Source of the DNA: Streptomyces antnestii
GTDB taxonomy: Bacteria > Actinomycetota > Actinomycetes > Streptomycetales > Streptomycetaceae
Assembly: GCF_004005495.1 (NCBI RefSeq)
Contig: NZ_RZYA01000024.1
Span: forward strand, 62,001-126,000
Direction of reading: 5' to 3'
Length of the DNA: 64,000 bases
Below, piece by piece: positions 8,410 to 15,447 of this stretch. The notes under the pieces are model-generated. The model made no database searches and was not told the origin of the DNA. It was given only the letters and a program-made list of their open reading frames with translations. The position numbers were made by a program, and so were the translations under genes. Each line of letters starts with the position of its first letter. Within the stretch, counting starts at the first letter, position 1.

Positions 8410-10113
8410 TCAGACCTCGAACGGCTGGACGACGATGAAGTTCCCTGGCGCACCTCGGAACTGGAGGTTCACGCTCTCCCCGCTGTGGCCGGGGTAGGCG
8501 TTGTAGCGCATGCGCACCTGGCTGGACACGATCGCCTGCGCGGCGGCGGACCAGGCGACGACCGCGTGGCAGTCCGCGAACGTCGTCGGCGTCACCGGCA
8601 GCACGACGGGCGTGCCGTGCGTCTTGACGACGACGGTGCCCGTGCCCTGGAACTGCATCACGAACAGGGCGCCGCCGGGGATGCCGTGCCCCTCGATCCG
8701 GCGCACCTCGTGCTGGAGACGCTCGTCGAACGCCAGCACGTTCTCCGCGGACACGCAGATCGCGTCGCCCTGGAGCTCGATGGGGTGCAGATGCGTGGCT
8801 TCTTCCGCGAGGAAGACCTGCCCGCGGCCGGTGCAGCGCATCAACTGCATCTCCTGGCCGGTGGCGTTGCCCACGATGCGGCCGGCGAAGCCCGCGCCCT
8901 TGTAGCTGAACTCGACCTTGCCCTGGTAGAGCACCATGCTGCCCTGACGCGCGAGCACCGGCTGGTCGTCGGCGCCCAGGTCGACGCGGATCAGCTTCTT
9001 GTTCTGCAGGGTCCACCGCTGTCCGGTGGGCGCCTCACGGTACCCCTGCAGTGCGGCGGCGACGCCCTGGGCGCCTCCTCCTTGCGGGACTCCTTGGGGT
9101 GCGCCGTACGGCGACGGGGCCACCGACTGGCCCGACAGGGGCCCGGCCGGCTGCCCGTAGCCAGGGGGCGGGGTGGGCGCCGGCGGCTGGTGCCCGTAAC
9201 CGGGAGGCGGGGTCGGCGCGTGGGGCTGCTGCCCGTAACCGGGGGGCGCCGTCGGCTGACCGTAGCCCGGGGGCGGGGGCGCGGTCTGGCCGGGCACCTG
9301 GCCGATCGGCGGCGCGTGCGGGGAGGGCGCGGCCGGCGGCTGCATGCCGCCGGGCGGTGTGCCCAGCGGCGCGACGATCGTCTGCGCCGCGTGCACCGAC
9401 GGCGGGGCCGGAGCGGGCGCGGGCGGCGGCGTGGCTCCCTGCGGCGGCGCGAAGTTCTGCTGGGCGGGCTCCGGCGCGGGCGCGGATGCCGTGGGTGCGC
9501 CGAACGCGGGGGGCGCGGTGGCCTGCCCGGGCGGCGCGAACGACGGCGCACCGGCCGCCTCCTGGGGCGCCGGCGCGGGCTCCTCCTCGGCGACCTCTCC
9601 GCCGAAGTTCTTCAGCAGTGCGTCGAGGCCGCCGTCGAACCCCTGCCCGACGGCCGCGAACCGCCAGACGTCCTTCAGGTAGAAGTCGCCCAGCATGACG
9701 GCCCGCTCGGTGGAGAACTCCGCGCCGTTGAACGAGTAGCGGGCGACCTCCTCGCCCCCCGCGACGATCCGTACGTATCCGGGGGCGATCTGCGACATCT
9801 GGCCCGCGCCGTCGATCGTCGCGGTGAACGACAACTTCTGGATGTTCGCCGGGATCCGGTCGAGCGTGACGCGGAAGGACTCGGTGTCACCTGCCTGCGC
9901 GCCGAGAAGCTGAATCGACTCCTCGGGTGATTTCGGCTGATTGAAGAAGACGAAATACCGGTCGTCCGAGAGCCGTTCGTCGGCGTCGAGACCGAAACAG
10001 CTGATGTCGAAGGTCAGCCCGGGGCCCGTGATCTGCACACCTACGTACAGATCCGTGCCTGCGGTGAGGTCACTGATCCTGGCCTTGTGGCCGCGTTGGA
10101 ATTCCCTGGCCAT
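8410..10113 (-). CDS. TerD-AIM24 fusion protein with Pro/Gly-Tyr repeat linker
   Basis: A 567-residue protein from ATG 10113. Residues 1 to about 175 are a TerD (stress/tellurite) domain: GHKARISDLTAGTDLYVGVQ, FDISCFGLDADERLSDDRYF, VMLGDFYLKDVWRFAAVGQG. TerD domains usually bind calcium. Residues of about 185-345 form a disordered Pro/Ala/Gln linker with repeated PPGYG units. The C-terminal part is an AIM24 domain with its own lead-in TGQRWTLQNKKLIRVDLG. This is the first gene of the operon with the two AIM24 paralogues, so a TerD-type sensor may be tethered to an AIM24 assembly (inference). Confidence 0.88.
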   Translation of the reverse strand: MAREFQRGHKARISDLTAGTDLYVGVQITGPGLTFDISCFGLDADERLSDDRYFVFFNQPKSPEESIQLLGAQAGDTESFRVTLDRIPANIQKLSFTATIDGAGQMSQIAPGYVRIVAGGEEVARYSFNGAEFSTERAVMLGDFYLKDVWRFAAVGQGFDGGLDALLKNFGGEVAEEEPAPAPQEAAGAPSFAPPGQATAPPAFGAPTASAPAPEPAQQNFAPPQGATPPPAPAPAPPSVHAAQTIVAPLGTPPGGMQPPAAPSPHAPPIGQVPGQTAPPPPGYGQPTAPPGYGQQPHAPTPPPGYGHQPPAPTPPPGYGQPAGPLSGQSVAPSPYGAPQGVPQGGGAQGVAAALQGYREAPTGQRWTLQNKKLIRVDLGADDQPVLARQGSMVLYQGKVEFSYKGAGFAGRIVGNATGQEMQLMRCTGRGQVFLAEEATHLHPIELQGDAICVSAENVLAFDERLQHEVRRIEGHGIPGGALFVMQFQGTGTVVVKTHGTPVVLPVTPTTFADCHAVVAWSAAAQAIVSSQVRMRYNAYPGHSGESVNLQFRGAPGNFIVVQPFEV

Positions 10114-10260
10114 GCGTAACGACCGTCCCCCATCCCGAAGGTGAATACGTTGCGTCAGGCTAACCGCAAACGCTGACAACGACGGCAGCCGGTACAGCCC
10201 TGGTACACAACGGGCACGTCGCAACCGGGATCAGCGAACACGGCCGGCGGCCCCTCACGA

Positions 10261-10326
10261 CGGTCACCTTTCGTGAGCGGTCACTCTTCGCTGCGGTCAC
10301 TTTTCGCGGCGGTCACTCTTCGCGAG
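10261..10326. repeat. Four tandem 16-17 bp iterons
   Basis: Four head-to-tail copies start at 10261, 10278, 10294 and 10310, all of the form CGGTCACnnTTCGnGnG. They lie 150-215 bases upstream of the TerD-AIM24 start and run into the last codons of the YgjP-type peptidase gene. They could be operator iterons for the operon or a simple duplication. Confidence 0.7.
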
Positions 10327-10909
10327 CGCCCGGCAGGTGCGGCAACCGGTCGGCCGCGACGACACCTTCGAGATAACCCCGCGCCCGCTCGGTACGCGGA
10401 TACGCCTCAAGGAGACGCCAGAACCGCGGCCCGTGTCCCGGCACCAGCAGATGCGCCAACTCGTGCACGAGCACGTAGTCGACCACGTACTCCGGCATGC
10501 CCTGCAACCGGTGCGACAGACGGATGCTGCCCTCGGACGGCGTGCACGACCCCCAGCGCGTGTTCTGATTCGTCACCCAGCGCACCGACGTGGGACGCGC
10601 CCGGCCCTCGAAACACTGCTCGGACAGCCGCTCGGCCCGCTCCGTGAGCTCCGCGTCCCCCAGAACCCGCTTGCTCTCCTGCGCCGCCAGCTTGTCGAGC
10701 ATGACGGTGACCCAGCGCTTCTCCTCGGCCTCCGACATCCGGGCCGGAATCAGCACCACGGTCCGGTCGCCCTCCCGGTACGCAGAAACTGTTCTGCGCC
10801 GGCGGGCGCTTCTGCGGACCTCGACCGCGCTCGCCCGCGAACCGCCTGTCGGCGGGCTGGTCGTGCTGCGCTGCGTGTTCGTGGCACGGTGCAGTGGGTC
10901 GACGGGCAC
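10313..10909 (-). CDS. YgjP-type (M48-like) zinc metallopeptidase
   Basis: A 198-residue protein from GTG 10909; the ribosome site is weak, so the start is less certain. The family motif TRWGSC is at about residues 117-122. The zinc site is HELAH at 149-153, with third ligand His159 in VPGHG followed by FW, which matches the YgjP/DUF45 pattern HELxH...HGxxFW. The role is usually given as a cytoplasmic metal-dependent hydrolase with unknown substrates. It diverges from the ThiF-like gene. Confidence 0.85.
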   Translation of the reverse strand: MPVDPLHRATNTQRSTTSPPTGGSRASAVEVRRSARRRRTVSAYREGDRTVVLIPARMSEAEEKRWVTVMLDKLAAQESKRVLGDAELTERAERLSEQCFEGRARPTSVRWVTNQNTRWGSCTPSEGSIRLSHRLQGMPEYVVDYVLVHELAHLLVPGHGPRFWRLLEAYPRTERARGYLEGVVAADRLPHLPGAREE

Positions 10910-11126
10910 GCCCCGACGTTACCCGCTGCACATGGGGGAAGTCCCGCCTCCGGGAGTCTTCGGTGCGGCCCCGCACCCCTCTTCCGCGACTTGTACTACT
11001 AACAACTCCCACCTGTGGATAACTTTTCACACCAATTCCCCCCCGCCGTGCATCCTGGCAATCAGCCGACGCGCCAACCGGAATTCCGAACCGCGCCACG
11101 GCCACATGCACATCACGGGGGAACAT

Positions 11127-12344
11127 ATGGGCACTTCACCACCGACAGCCACGCATCCGGTCCTGAAAACGGCACTGCGACGCGGCTGGCGCGATCTCAA
11201 CACCGTCCAGTTCGGCGTCGCTCCCGCCCACGCGGTCGTCCTGGGCCCGGTCGACACCGCGACCGGCACCTTTCTCACCCTCCTCGACGGCACCCGCGGC
11301 GTACCGCTGCTGCGCGAGGAAGGCCGCCGGATGGGGCTGCCCGACGGACATGTCGACGCGCTGCTCCATCGCCTGACCAGGGCCGGACTGATCGACGACG
11401 CCACCGGCGGCGGGCCGGCGTTCGACGCGCTCCGCAAACGCAAAGGAGCCCTCGACCGTCTGCGCCCCGACCTGGCGGCCCTCACCGTCCTGTCCCCCGA
11501 ACCAGCCGCGGGAGCCCAGAAGTTGGCGGCCCGGCGCACCCTGCGCGTCCAGGTCAGGGGAACGGGCCGGGTCGGCACGGTCATCGCGTCCGTCCTGTCC
11601 GCCGCCGGCATCGGCCACGTCGACGTACGCGACGGAGGCTGCGTCGAACCCTGGGACGTCGCCCCGGGCGGACTCCCCGCCGAATCCGTCGGCGAACGCC
11701 GCGACACCGCCGCCCACCGAGCCGTACGCAGGGCCGCTCCCTACCGCCCACCCCGCCCGGACCGCCGCGCCGGCCCGCCACATTCCCAGCCGTCTTCCTC
11801 ATCCCAGCCCCCGCCCCAGGCCCTGTCCCATTCCGAGGAAGCGCCCCTCGCCCTCGCGATCATCGCCCCGCGCGACGGCCTCTCCGCCCACACCCCCGAC
11901 CCGATCGCGGCCGAAGAACTCGTCGACTCGGGAACACCCCACCTCTACGCGGGCGTCATCGAGGCCACCGGAGTCGTGGGCCCCCTCGTACTGCCCGGCG
12001 GCACGGCATGCGCCGGCTGCCTCGCACGGGACCGCGCGGACCGCGACCCCACCTGGCCCCGGCTGATCGCCCAATGGCGTTCCGGGCACCAACAGCACGT
12101 CCCCGCATGCGACGTGGCACTCGCCACCGCCGTCGCCGGACTCGCAGCCGCCCACGCGCTGGCCTTCCTCGACGGCGAACTGCCCGCCAGCACCGGAGCC
12201 CGCTGGGAAGCGTCGTCCCCCGGCCTCGACTGGCACGCCCGCCCGGTATGGGCCCATCCGGACTGCCCGTGTGGAGCAGACAGACGGAGTAAGGGGGAGC
12301 AGACCTCGGAAGGTGAGGAGCAGCACGACACAATGGCCGGGTAA
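11127..12344 (+). CDS. ThiF/E1-like adenylyltransferase family protein
   Basis: A 405-residue protein from ATG 11127, with GGGGGA 5 bases upstream. Residues of about 1-130 form a winged-helix-like lead domain (GTFLTLLDGTRGVPLLREEG). A Rossmann motif GTGRVGTVIASVLSAAGIG is near 149-167. The ThiF-like domain has cysteine pairs CAGC near 294 and CPC near 380, probably zinc ligands. The layout recalls the leader-binding/cyclodehydratase-partner proteins of azol(in)e peptide clusters, but no precursor peptide or YcaO gene is present, so it appears to be a stand-alone conserved gene. The middle (about residues 195-235) is Pro/Ser-rich and poorly conserved. Confidence 0.75.
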   Translation: MGTSPPTATHPVLKTALRRGWRDLNTVQFGVAPAHAVVLGPVDTATGTFLTLLDGTRGVPLLREEGRRMGLPDGHVDALLHRLTRAGLIDDATGGGPAFDALRKRKGALDRLRPDLAALTVLSPEPAAGAQKLAARRTLRVQVRGTGRVGTVIASVLSAAGIGHVDVRDGGCVEPWDVAPGGLPAESVGERRDTAAHRAVRRAAPYRPPRPDRRAGPPHSQPSSSSQPPPQALSHSEEAPLALAIIAPRDGLSAHTPDPIAAEELVDSGTPHLYAGVIEATGVVGPLVLPGGTACAGCLARDRADRDPTWPRLIAQWRSGHQQHVPACDVALATAVAGLAAAHALAFLDGELPASTGARWEASSPGLDWHARPVWAHPDCPCGADRRSKGEQTSEGEEQHDTMAG

Positions 12345-12385
12345 CCGCCGCAGGCGGCACGGCAGTCTGGGACTTGGAGGGGCGC

Positions 12386-13747
12386 ATGTCTGATCTTCCC
12401 CGGAAGGCGGTAACCCGTACCGCCAAACTGGCCGCGCTGCCACTCGGCTTCGCCGGGCGCGCGACCTGGGGTCTCGGGAAGCGGATCGGCGGCAAGTCCG
12501 CCGAGATCGTGGGGCGAGAACTGCAACAACGCACCGCGGATCAACTGTTCAAGGTGCTCGGCGAGCTCAAGGGCGGCGCCATGAAGTTCGGGCAGGCCAT
12601 GTCCGTCTTCGAATCCGCCCTTCCCGAAGAGGTCGCCGGCCCGTACCGTGCCGCGCTGACCAAGCTTCAGGAAGCCGCGCCGCCGATGCCCACCAGGACC
12701 GTCCACGCCGTCCTGACGGAACGCCTCGGTGCCGACTGGCTCGACAACTTCCGGGAGTTCGAGGACAAGCCCTCGGCAGCCGCATCGATAGGCCAGGTCC
12801 ACCGGGCCGTCTGGCACGACGGCCGCGAAGTCGCCGTCAAGGTGCAGTACCCGGGAGCCGGTGAGGCCCTGCTCTCCGACCTGAACCAACTCGGCCGCTT
12901 CGCCCGCCTCCTCGGCCCCCTGATCCCCGGCATGGACATCAAGCCACTCATCACGGAGCTGCGCGACCGGGTGTCCGAGGAACTCGACTACGAACTCGAG
13001 GCGCAGGCCCAGCGGGCCCACGCCGAAGAGTTCGCCGACGACCCCGACGTGCACGTACCCGACGTGGTGCACCAGTGCGACCAGATCCTCGTCACCGAGT
13101 GGATAGACGGAACACCCCTCTCCGAGGTGATCGTCGACGGCACCGACGAACAACGCGACCGGGCAGGCCAACTCCTCGCGCGCTTCCTGTTCTCCGGCCC
13201 CGCCCGCACCGGCCTCCTGCACGCCGACCCCCACCCGGGAAACTTCCGGCTGCTGCCCGACGGAGAGAAGGGCTGGCGACTGGGCGTCCTCGACTTCGGC
13301 ACGGTGGACCGGCTCCCCGGCGGCCTGCCCGAACCGATCGGCACCTCACTGCGCATGACCCTGGCGGGCGACGCGGAAGCGGTCTACGAACTGCTGTGTA
13401 CCGAGGGCTTCGTCAAGGAGACGATCGAACTCGAACCCGACGCGGTCCTCGAGTACCTGCTGCCGATCATTGAGCCGGCCCTGGTCGACGAGTTCACCTT
13501 CACCCGCGGCTGGATGCGCAGCCAGGCCGCCCGCATAGCCGACCTGCGCTCCCCCGCCCACCAGCTCGGCAAGCAACTCAACCTGCCGCCCGCGTACCTC
13601 CTGATACATCGCGTGACGCTCAGCACCATCGGAGTCCTGTGCCAACTCGGCGCGACGGTACGGCTACGGGACGAGCTGGAGAGCTGGGTGCCGGGATTCG
13701 CGACGGGCGAAGACGACGCGACGCTCGGCGAAGAGACGGCCGGCTAG
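12386..13747 (+). CDS. ABC1/UbiB family atypical kinase
   Basis: A 453-residue protein from ATG 12386 with GGAGGGG 6 bases upstream. All signatures of the ABC1/ADCK/UbiB family are visible: KFGQ at 67-70 (KxGQ helix), AAASIGQVHRA at about 131 (alanine-rich loop), VAVKVQYPG with the phosphate-binding Lys, DPHPGNF at about 281 and DFG at about 303. In other bacteria UbiB supports quinone or lipid metabolism; Streptomyces make menaquinone. The mycobacterial homologue Rv3197 (MABC1) also lies next to whiB7. Confidence 0.92.
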   Translation: MSDLPRKAVTRTAKLAALPLGFAGRATWGLGKRIGGKSAEIVGRELQQRTADQLFKVLGELKGGAMKFGQAMSVFESALPEEVAGPYRAALTKLQEAAPPMPTRTVHAVLTERLGADWLDNFREFEDKPSAAASIGQVHRAVWHDGREVAVKVQYPGAGEALLSDLNQLGRFARLLGPLIPGMDIKPLITELRDRVSEELDYELEAQAQRAHAEEFADDPDVHVPDVVHQCDQILVTEWIDGTPLSEVIVDGTDEQRDRAGQLLARFLFSGPARTGLLHADPHPGNFRLLPDGEKGWRLGVLDFGTVDRLPGGLPEPIGTSLRMTLAGDAEAVYELLCTEGFVKETIELEPDAVLEYLLPIIEPALVDEFTFTRGWMRSQAARIADLRSPAHQLGKQLNLPPAYLLIHRVTLSTIGVLCQLGATVRLRDELESWVPGFATGEDDATLGEETAG

Positions 13748-13756
13748 GGCACGGAA

Positions 13757-13789
13757 GGGGAGGGGGGAGGGGAGGGGGGAGGGGAGGGG
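13757..13789 (+). repeat. G-run array with G-quadruplex potential
   Basis: Six consecutive runs of 4 or 6 G separated by single A residues, just after the ABC1 kinase stop and before the convergent zinc-ribbon gene. It meets the sequence rule for an intrastrand quadruplex and may act as a terminator or roadblock. Confidence 0.7.
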
Positions 13790-13800
13790 CCCCCACCGGC

Positions 13801-14016
13801 TCACCACCACTCCGAATCCAGCCGCCCCTCGATCGCTCTCAGGTTCTCCCTGGCGCAGCGGTCGCAGTAGTGGCGGCCGGTGCCGTTCTCCACCGAGTAC
13901 GTCCAGGTGGGCGGTGGGCCCTGGGCGGTGGCGCCGCAGAGGGCGCACACGGTGGTGCCGGGTTCGGGCTCGGGTTCGGGTCGCTGCGTGGAGTGCCCGT
14001 CGGGAAAAGACGTCAC
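13801..14016 (-). CDS. Small zinc-ribbon protein, unknown function
   Basis: A 71-residue protein (MTSFPDGHSTQRPEPEPEP) from GTG 14016. Two CxxC pairs, CALC at about 24 and CDRC at about 51, are spaced like a zinc ribbon, and the C-terminus is LDSEWW. No good ribosome site is visible, so the start is tentative. It lies downstream of wblC and its coupled partner on the same strand and may be transcribed with them. Confidence 0.7.
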   Translation of the reverse strand: MTSFPDGHSTQRPEPEPEPGTTVCALCGATAQGPPPTWTYSVENGTGRHYCDRCARENLRAIEGRLDSEWW

Positions 14017-14101
14017 GTGGCGACGATATCGCCGTCTTCCGGAGGTGTGGGGCGACGCACCGCGGGGGCCGGTCCGTGGTGGACCGGCCCCCGCGAAGTG
14101 G

Positions 14102-14425
14102 TCACTGCATGACCGCCATGGCGAGCGCGCGGCGGGCGCGCAACGAGGCGCGTTCGGCGCGGCGTTGCATCCGACGGGCCGTCATCAGGCGCACGGCCCG
14201 GCGTTCGGCCTCGGCGGAGCGCAGCTGCTCGTGCATATGCGCACGGGCCAGCGCTTCTGGGATGAGTTGCATCTCTCGGGTCCTGTTCTGGCGCGAGTCG
14301 TTCGCACCGGTGGTGGTGAAGTCTGGGGTCGCAGAGCCGGTGGGCTCGCTGGTGGACGGCGTCATCGGGGCCTGCTTCTGGGGGTCGTGCGTCAGGGGGC
14401 GGTCGATCGTTCCTCGTGCGTTCAT
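14102..14425 (-). CDS. Arg/Ala-rich protein translationally coupled to wblC, unknown function
   Basis: A 107-residue protein whose ATG overlaps the wblC stop codon as ATGA (14422-14425). That overlap decides the start even though no ribosome site is seen. The first 50 residues are disordered. The C-terminal half is a long predicted helix very rich in Arg and Ala (HEQLRSAEAERRAVRLMTAR), suggesting coiled-coil or nucleic-acid contact. I recognise no family. Its fixed stoichiometry with WblC is the only functional hint. Confidence 0.7.
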   Translation of the reverse strand: MNARGTIDRPLTHDPQKQAPMTPSTSEPTGSATPDFTTTGANDSRQNRTREMQLIPEALARAHMHEQLRSAEAERRAVRLMTARRMQRRAERASLRARRALAMAVMQ

Positions 14426-14790
14426 GCCGCGACCGGGTTCTTGCGCGGGCGGCCACGGGGCCGCTTCCGGGCTACGACGACGCCCTGGACGAACAGTTCG
14501 CCACCCCAGACGCCCCAGGGCTCACGCCGCTCCTTGGCGCCGGCGAGGCAGGCCTCGACGAGCGGGCAGGTGCGGCAGAGGGACTTGGCGTACTCGACGT
14601 CCGCCGGCGACTCCGCGAAGAAGACCTCGGGGTCGTAGGCACGGCAGGGGACGGGTACGCCGAGGTTCTCGATGGCGTTGTCGAGCGCGGTGAGCGCGGT
14701 CAGGGGGTTCAAGGTGGAGTCCTCCGTGAGGCCGGGCGGGGGGAGAGTGTCTGAAGGCGGTACTGACGGGGCGTGCGCTTCGAGTTGCAC
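14422..14790 (-). CDS. wblC: WblC/WhiB7-type iron-sulfur transcription regulator
   Basis: A 122-residue protein from GTG 14790, with GAGGAAG about 8 bases upstream. Four cluster-binding cysteines are at 49, 72, 75 and 81 (CRAYDPEVFF...LCRTCPLVEACL). The WhiB G(V/I)WGG turn is at 93-97, and the AT-hook RGRPRK at about 112-117 separates WblC/WhiB7 from other Wbl proteins. WhiB7/WblC binds domain 4 of the housekeeping sigma factor and activates intrinsic resistance genes when translation is inhibited. Its long leader, promoter and attenuator are listed separately. Confidence 0.96.
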   Translation of the reverse strand: MQLEAHAPSVPPSDTLPPPGLTEDSTLNPLTALTALDNAIENLGVPVPCRAYDPEVFFAESPADVEYAKSLCRTCPLVEACLAGAKERREPWGVWGGELFVQGVVVARKRPRGRPRKNPVAA

Positions 14791-14894
14791 GGTGTTGTCT
14801 TCCTCGTCTGTTCGTTCCGGCCTGTGGGCCGGGTGGCGGTGGTACCGGGTCTTTTCTTGTCCCGAGGCCCCTTCGCTCTGTCGTCCCGTGCGGG

Positions 14895-14938
14895 CAAAAC
14901 AGAAGGGCCGCGGATCCCGGGTGGGGTTCCGCGGCCCT
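14895..14938 (-). terminator. Attenuator terminator in the wblC leader
   Basis: A perfect 10-bp stem, AGGGCCGCGG against CCGCGGCCCT (14929-14938 and 14904-14913), with a 15-base loop. On the transcribed strand it is followed by TCTGTTTTG. It lies 23 bases after the upstream ORF stop and about 105 bases before wblC, the position expected for a conditional terminator. Confidence 0.88.
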
Positions 14939-14961
14939 GAAGGCGCCGGCCTGATCGAGGA

Positions 14962-15285
14962 TCAGACTGGATCACTCCAGGGTTCGAGCCCACGGAAGGC
15001 CCACATCGTGTGGTGGTGCGTCGTCTGCTTCCGGGATCCGGCACCGGCCGCCGCAAGGGCATAGGCCTGGGCCTGTGCCGCTGCTACTGCTTCCGGTGCC
15101 TTGGTCGGTCGCTCATTGCCCTCGCGGACGGGAAGGTTCGCGAGAGACAGGAAGGACTCCGGACGGGCGGCGGGAATGCCGGACAGACCGGTGCCCAGGT
15201 TCGAGAAACCGAGCAGGCAGGAAGCGACGACCGAGCGATCGGTCATTTTGGCGGTGCTGATGAAGCTGGCGTTGATGCTGATCAC
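14962..15285 (-). CDS. wblC leader upstream ORF
   Basis: A 107-codon open frame from GTG 15285, preceded by a strong AGGAGG site (9-base spacing). It ends 23 bases before the attenuator hairpin. The peptide (start MISINASFISTAKMTDR) resembles no protein domain. The arrangement matches leader ORFs of whiB7/wblC, where ribosome stalling by antibiotics changes RNA folding and lets polymerase read through. The stop codon lies inside the small inverted repeat CTGATCCTCGATCAG, a candidate for the alternative fold. Confidence 0.75.
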   Translation of the reverse strand: MISINASFISTAKMTDRSVVASCLLGFSNLGTGLSGIPAARPESFLSLANLPVREGNERPTKAPEAVAAAQAQAYALAAAGAGSRKQTTHHHTMWAFRGLEPWSDPV

Positions 15286-15394
15286 TGGAATTCGCCTCCT
15301 CTCGGCGTCTCTGGGACCGGTGTGACCGGTCCGACGGCTTTAGTACAGCACGGAACCAGGGCCTCGGAGTAGAGGCGCTGTTTCCGTGCTTAAG
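15286..15394 (-). promoter_or_regulatory. Structured 5' leader upstream of the wblC uORF
   Basis: Two clear hairpins lie between the promoter and the uORF: GCACGGAA/TTCCGTGC (15348-15389) and GGACCGGT/ACCGGTCC with a 3-base loop (15314-15332). No gene is seen. They may stabilise or tune the leader RNA. Confidence 0.6.
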
Positions 15395-15434
15395 AACCTA
15401 TGGGGATTGCTGGGGCATGCGCAAACTATTTTTT
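15395..15434 (-). promoter_or_regulatory. wblC promoter with AT-rich WblC-type activator block
   Basis: On the minus strand an AT-rich run AAAAAATAGT (15425-15434) touches a -35 TTGCGC (15419-15424), then an 18-base spacer and a -10 TAGGTT (15395-15400). An AT-rich block immediately upstream of the -35 is the hallmark of WhiB7/WblC-activated promoters, so autoregulation is expected. Confidence 0.78.
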
Positions 15435-15447
15435 CGACGAGTTTGCA

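Noticed and set aside
14970..14990. tRNA T-arm-like GGTTCGAGCCC
   Set aside because: No acceptor, D or anticodon arm around it; it lies inside the wblC leader ORF.
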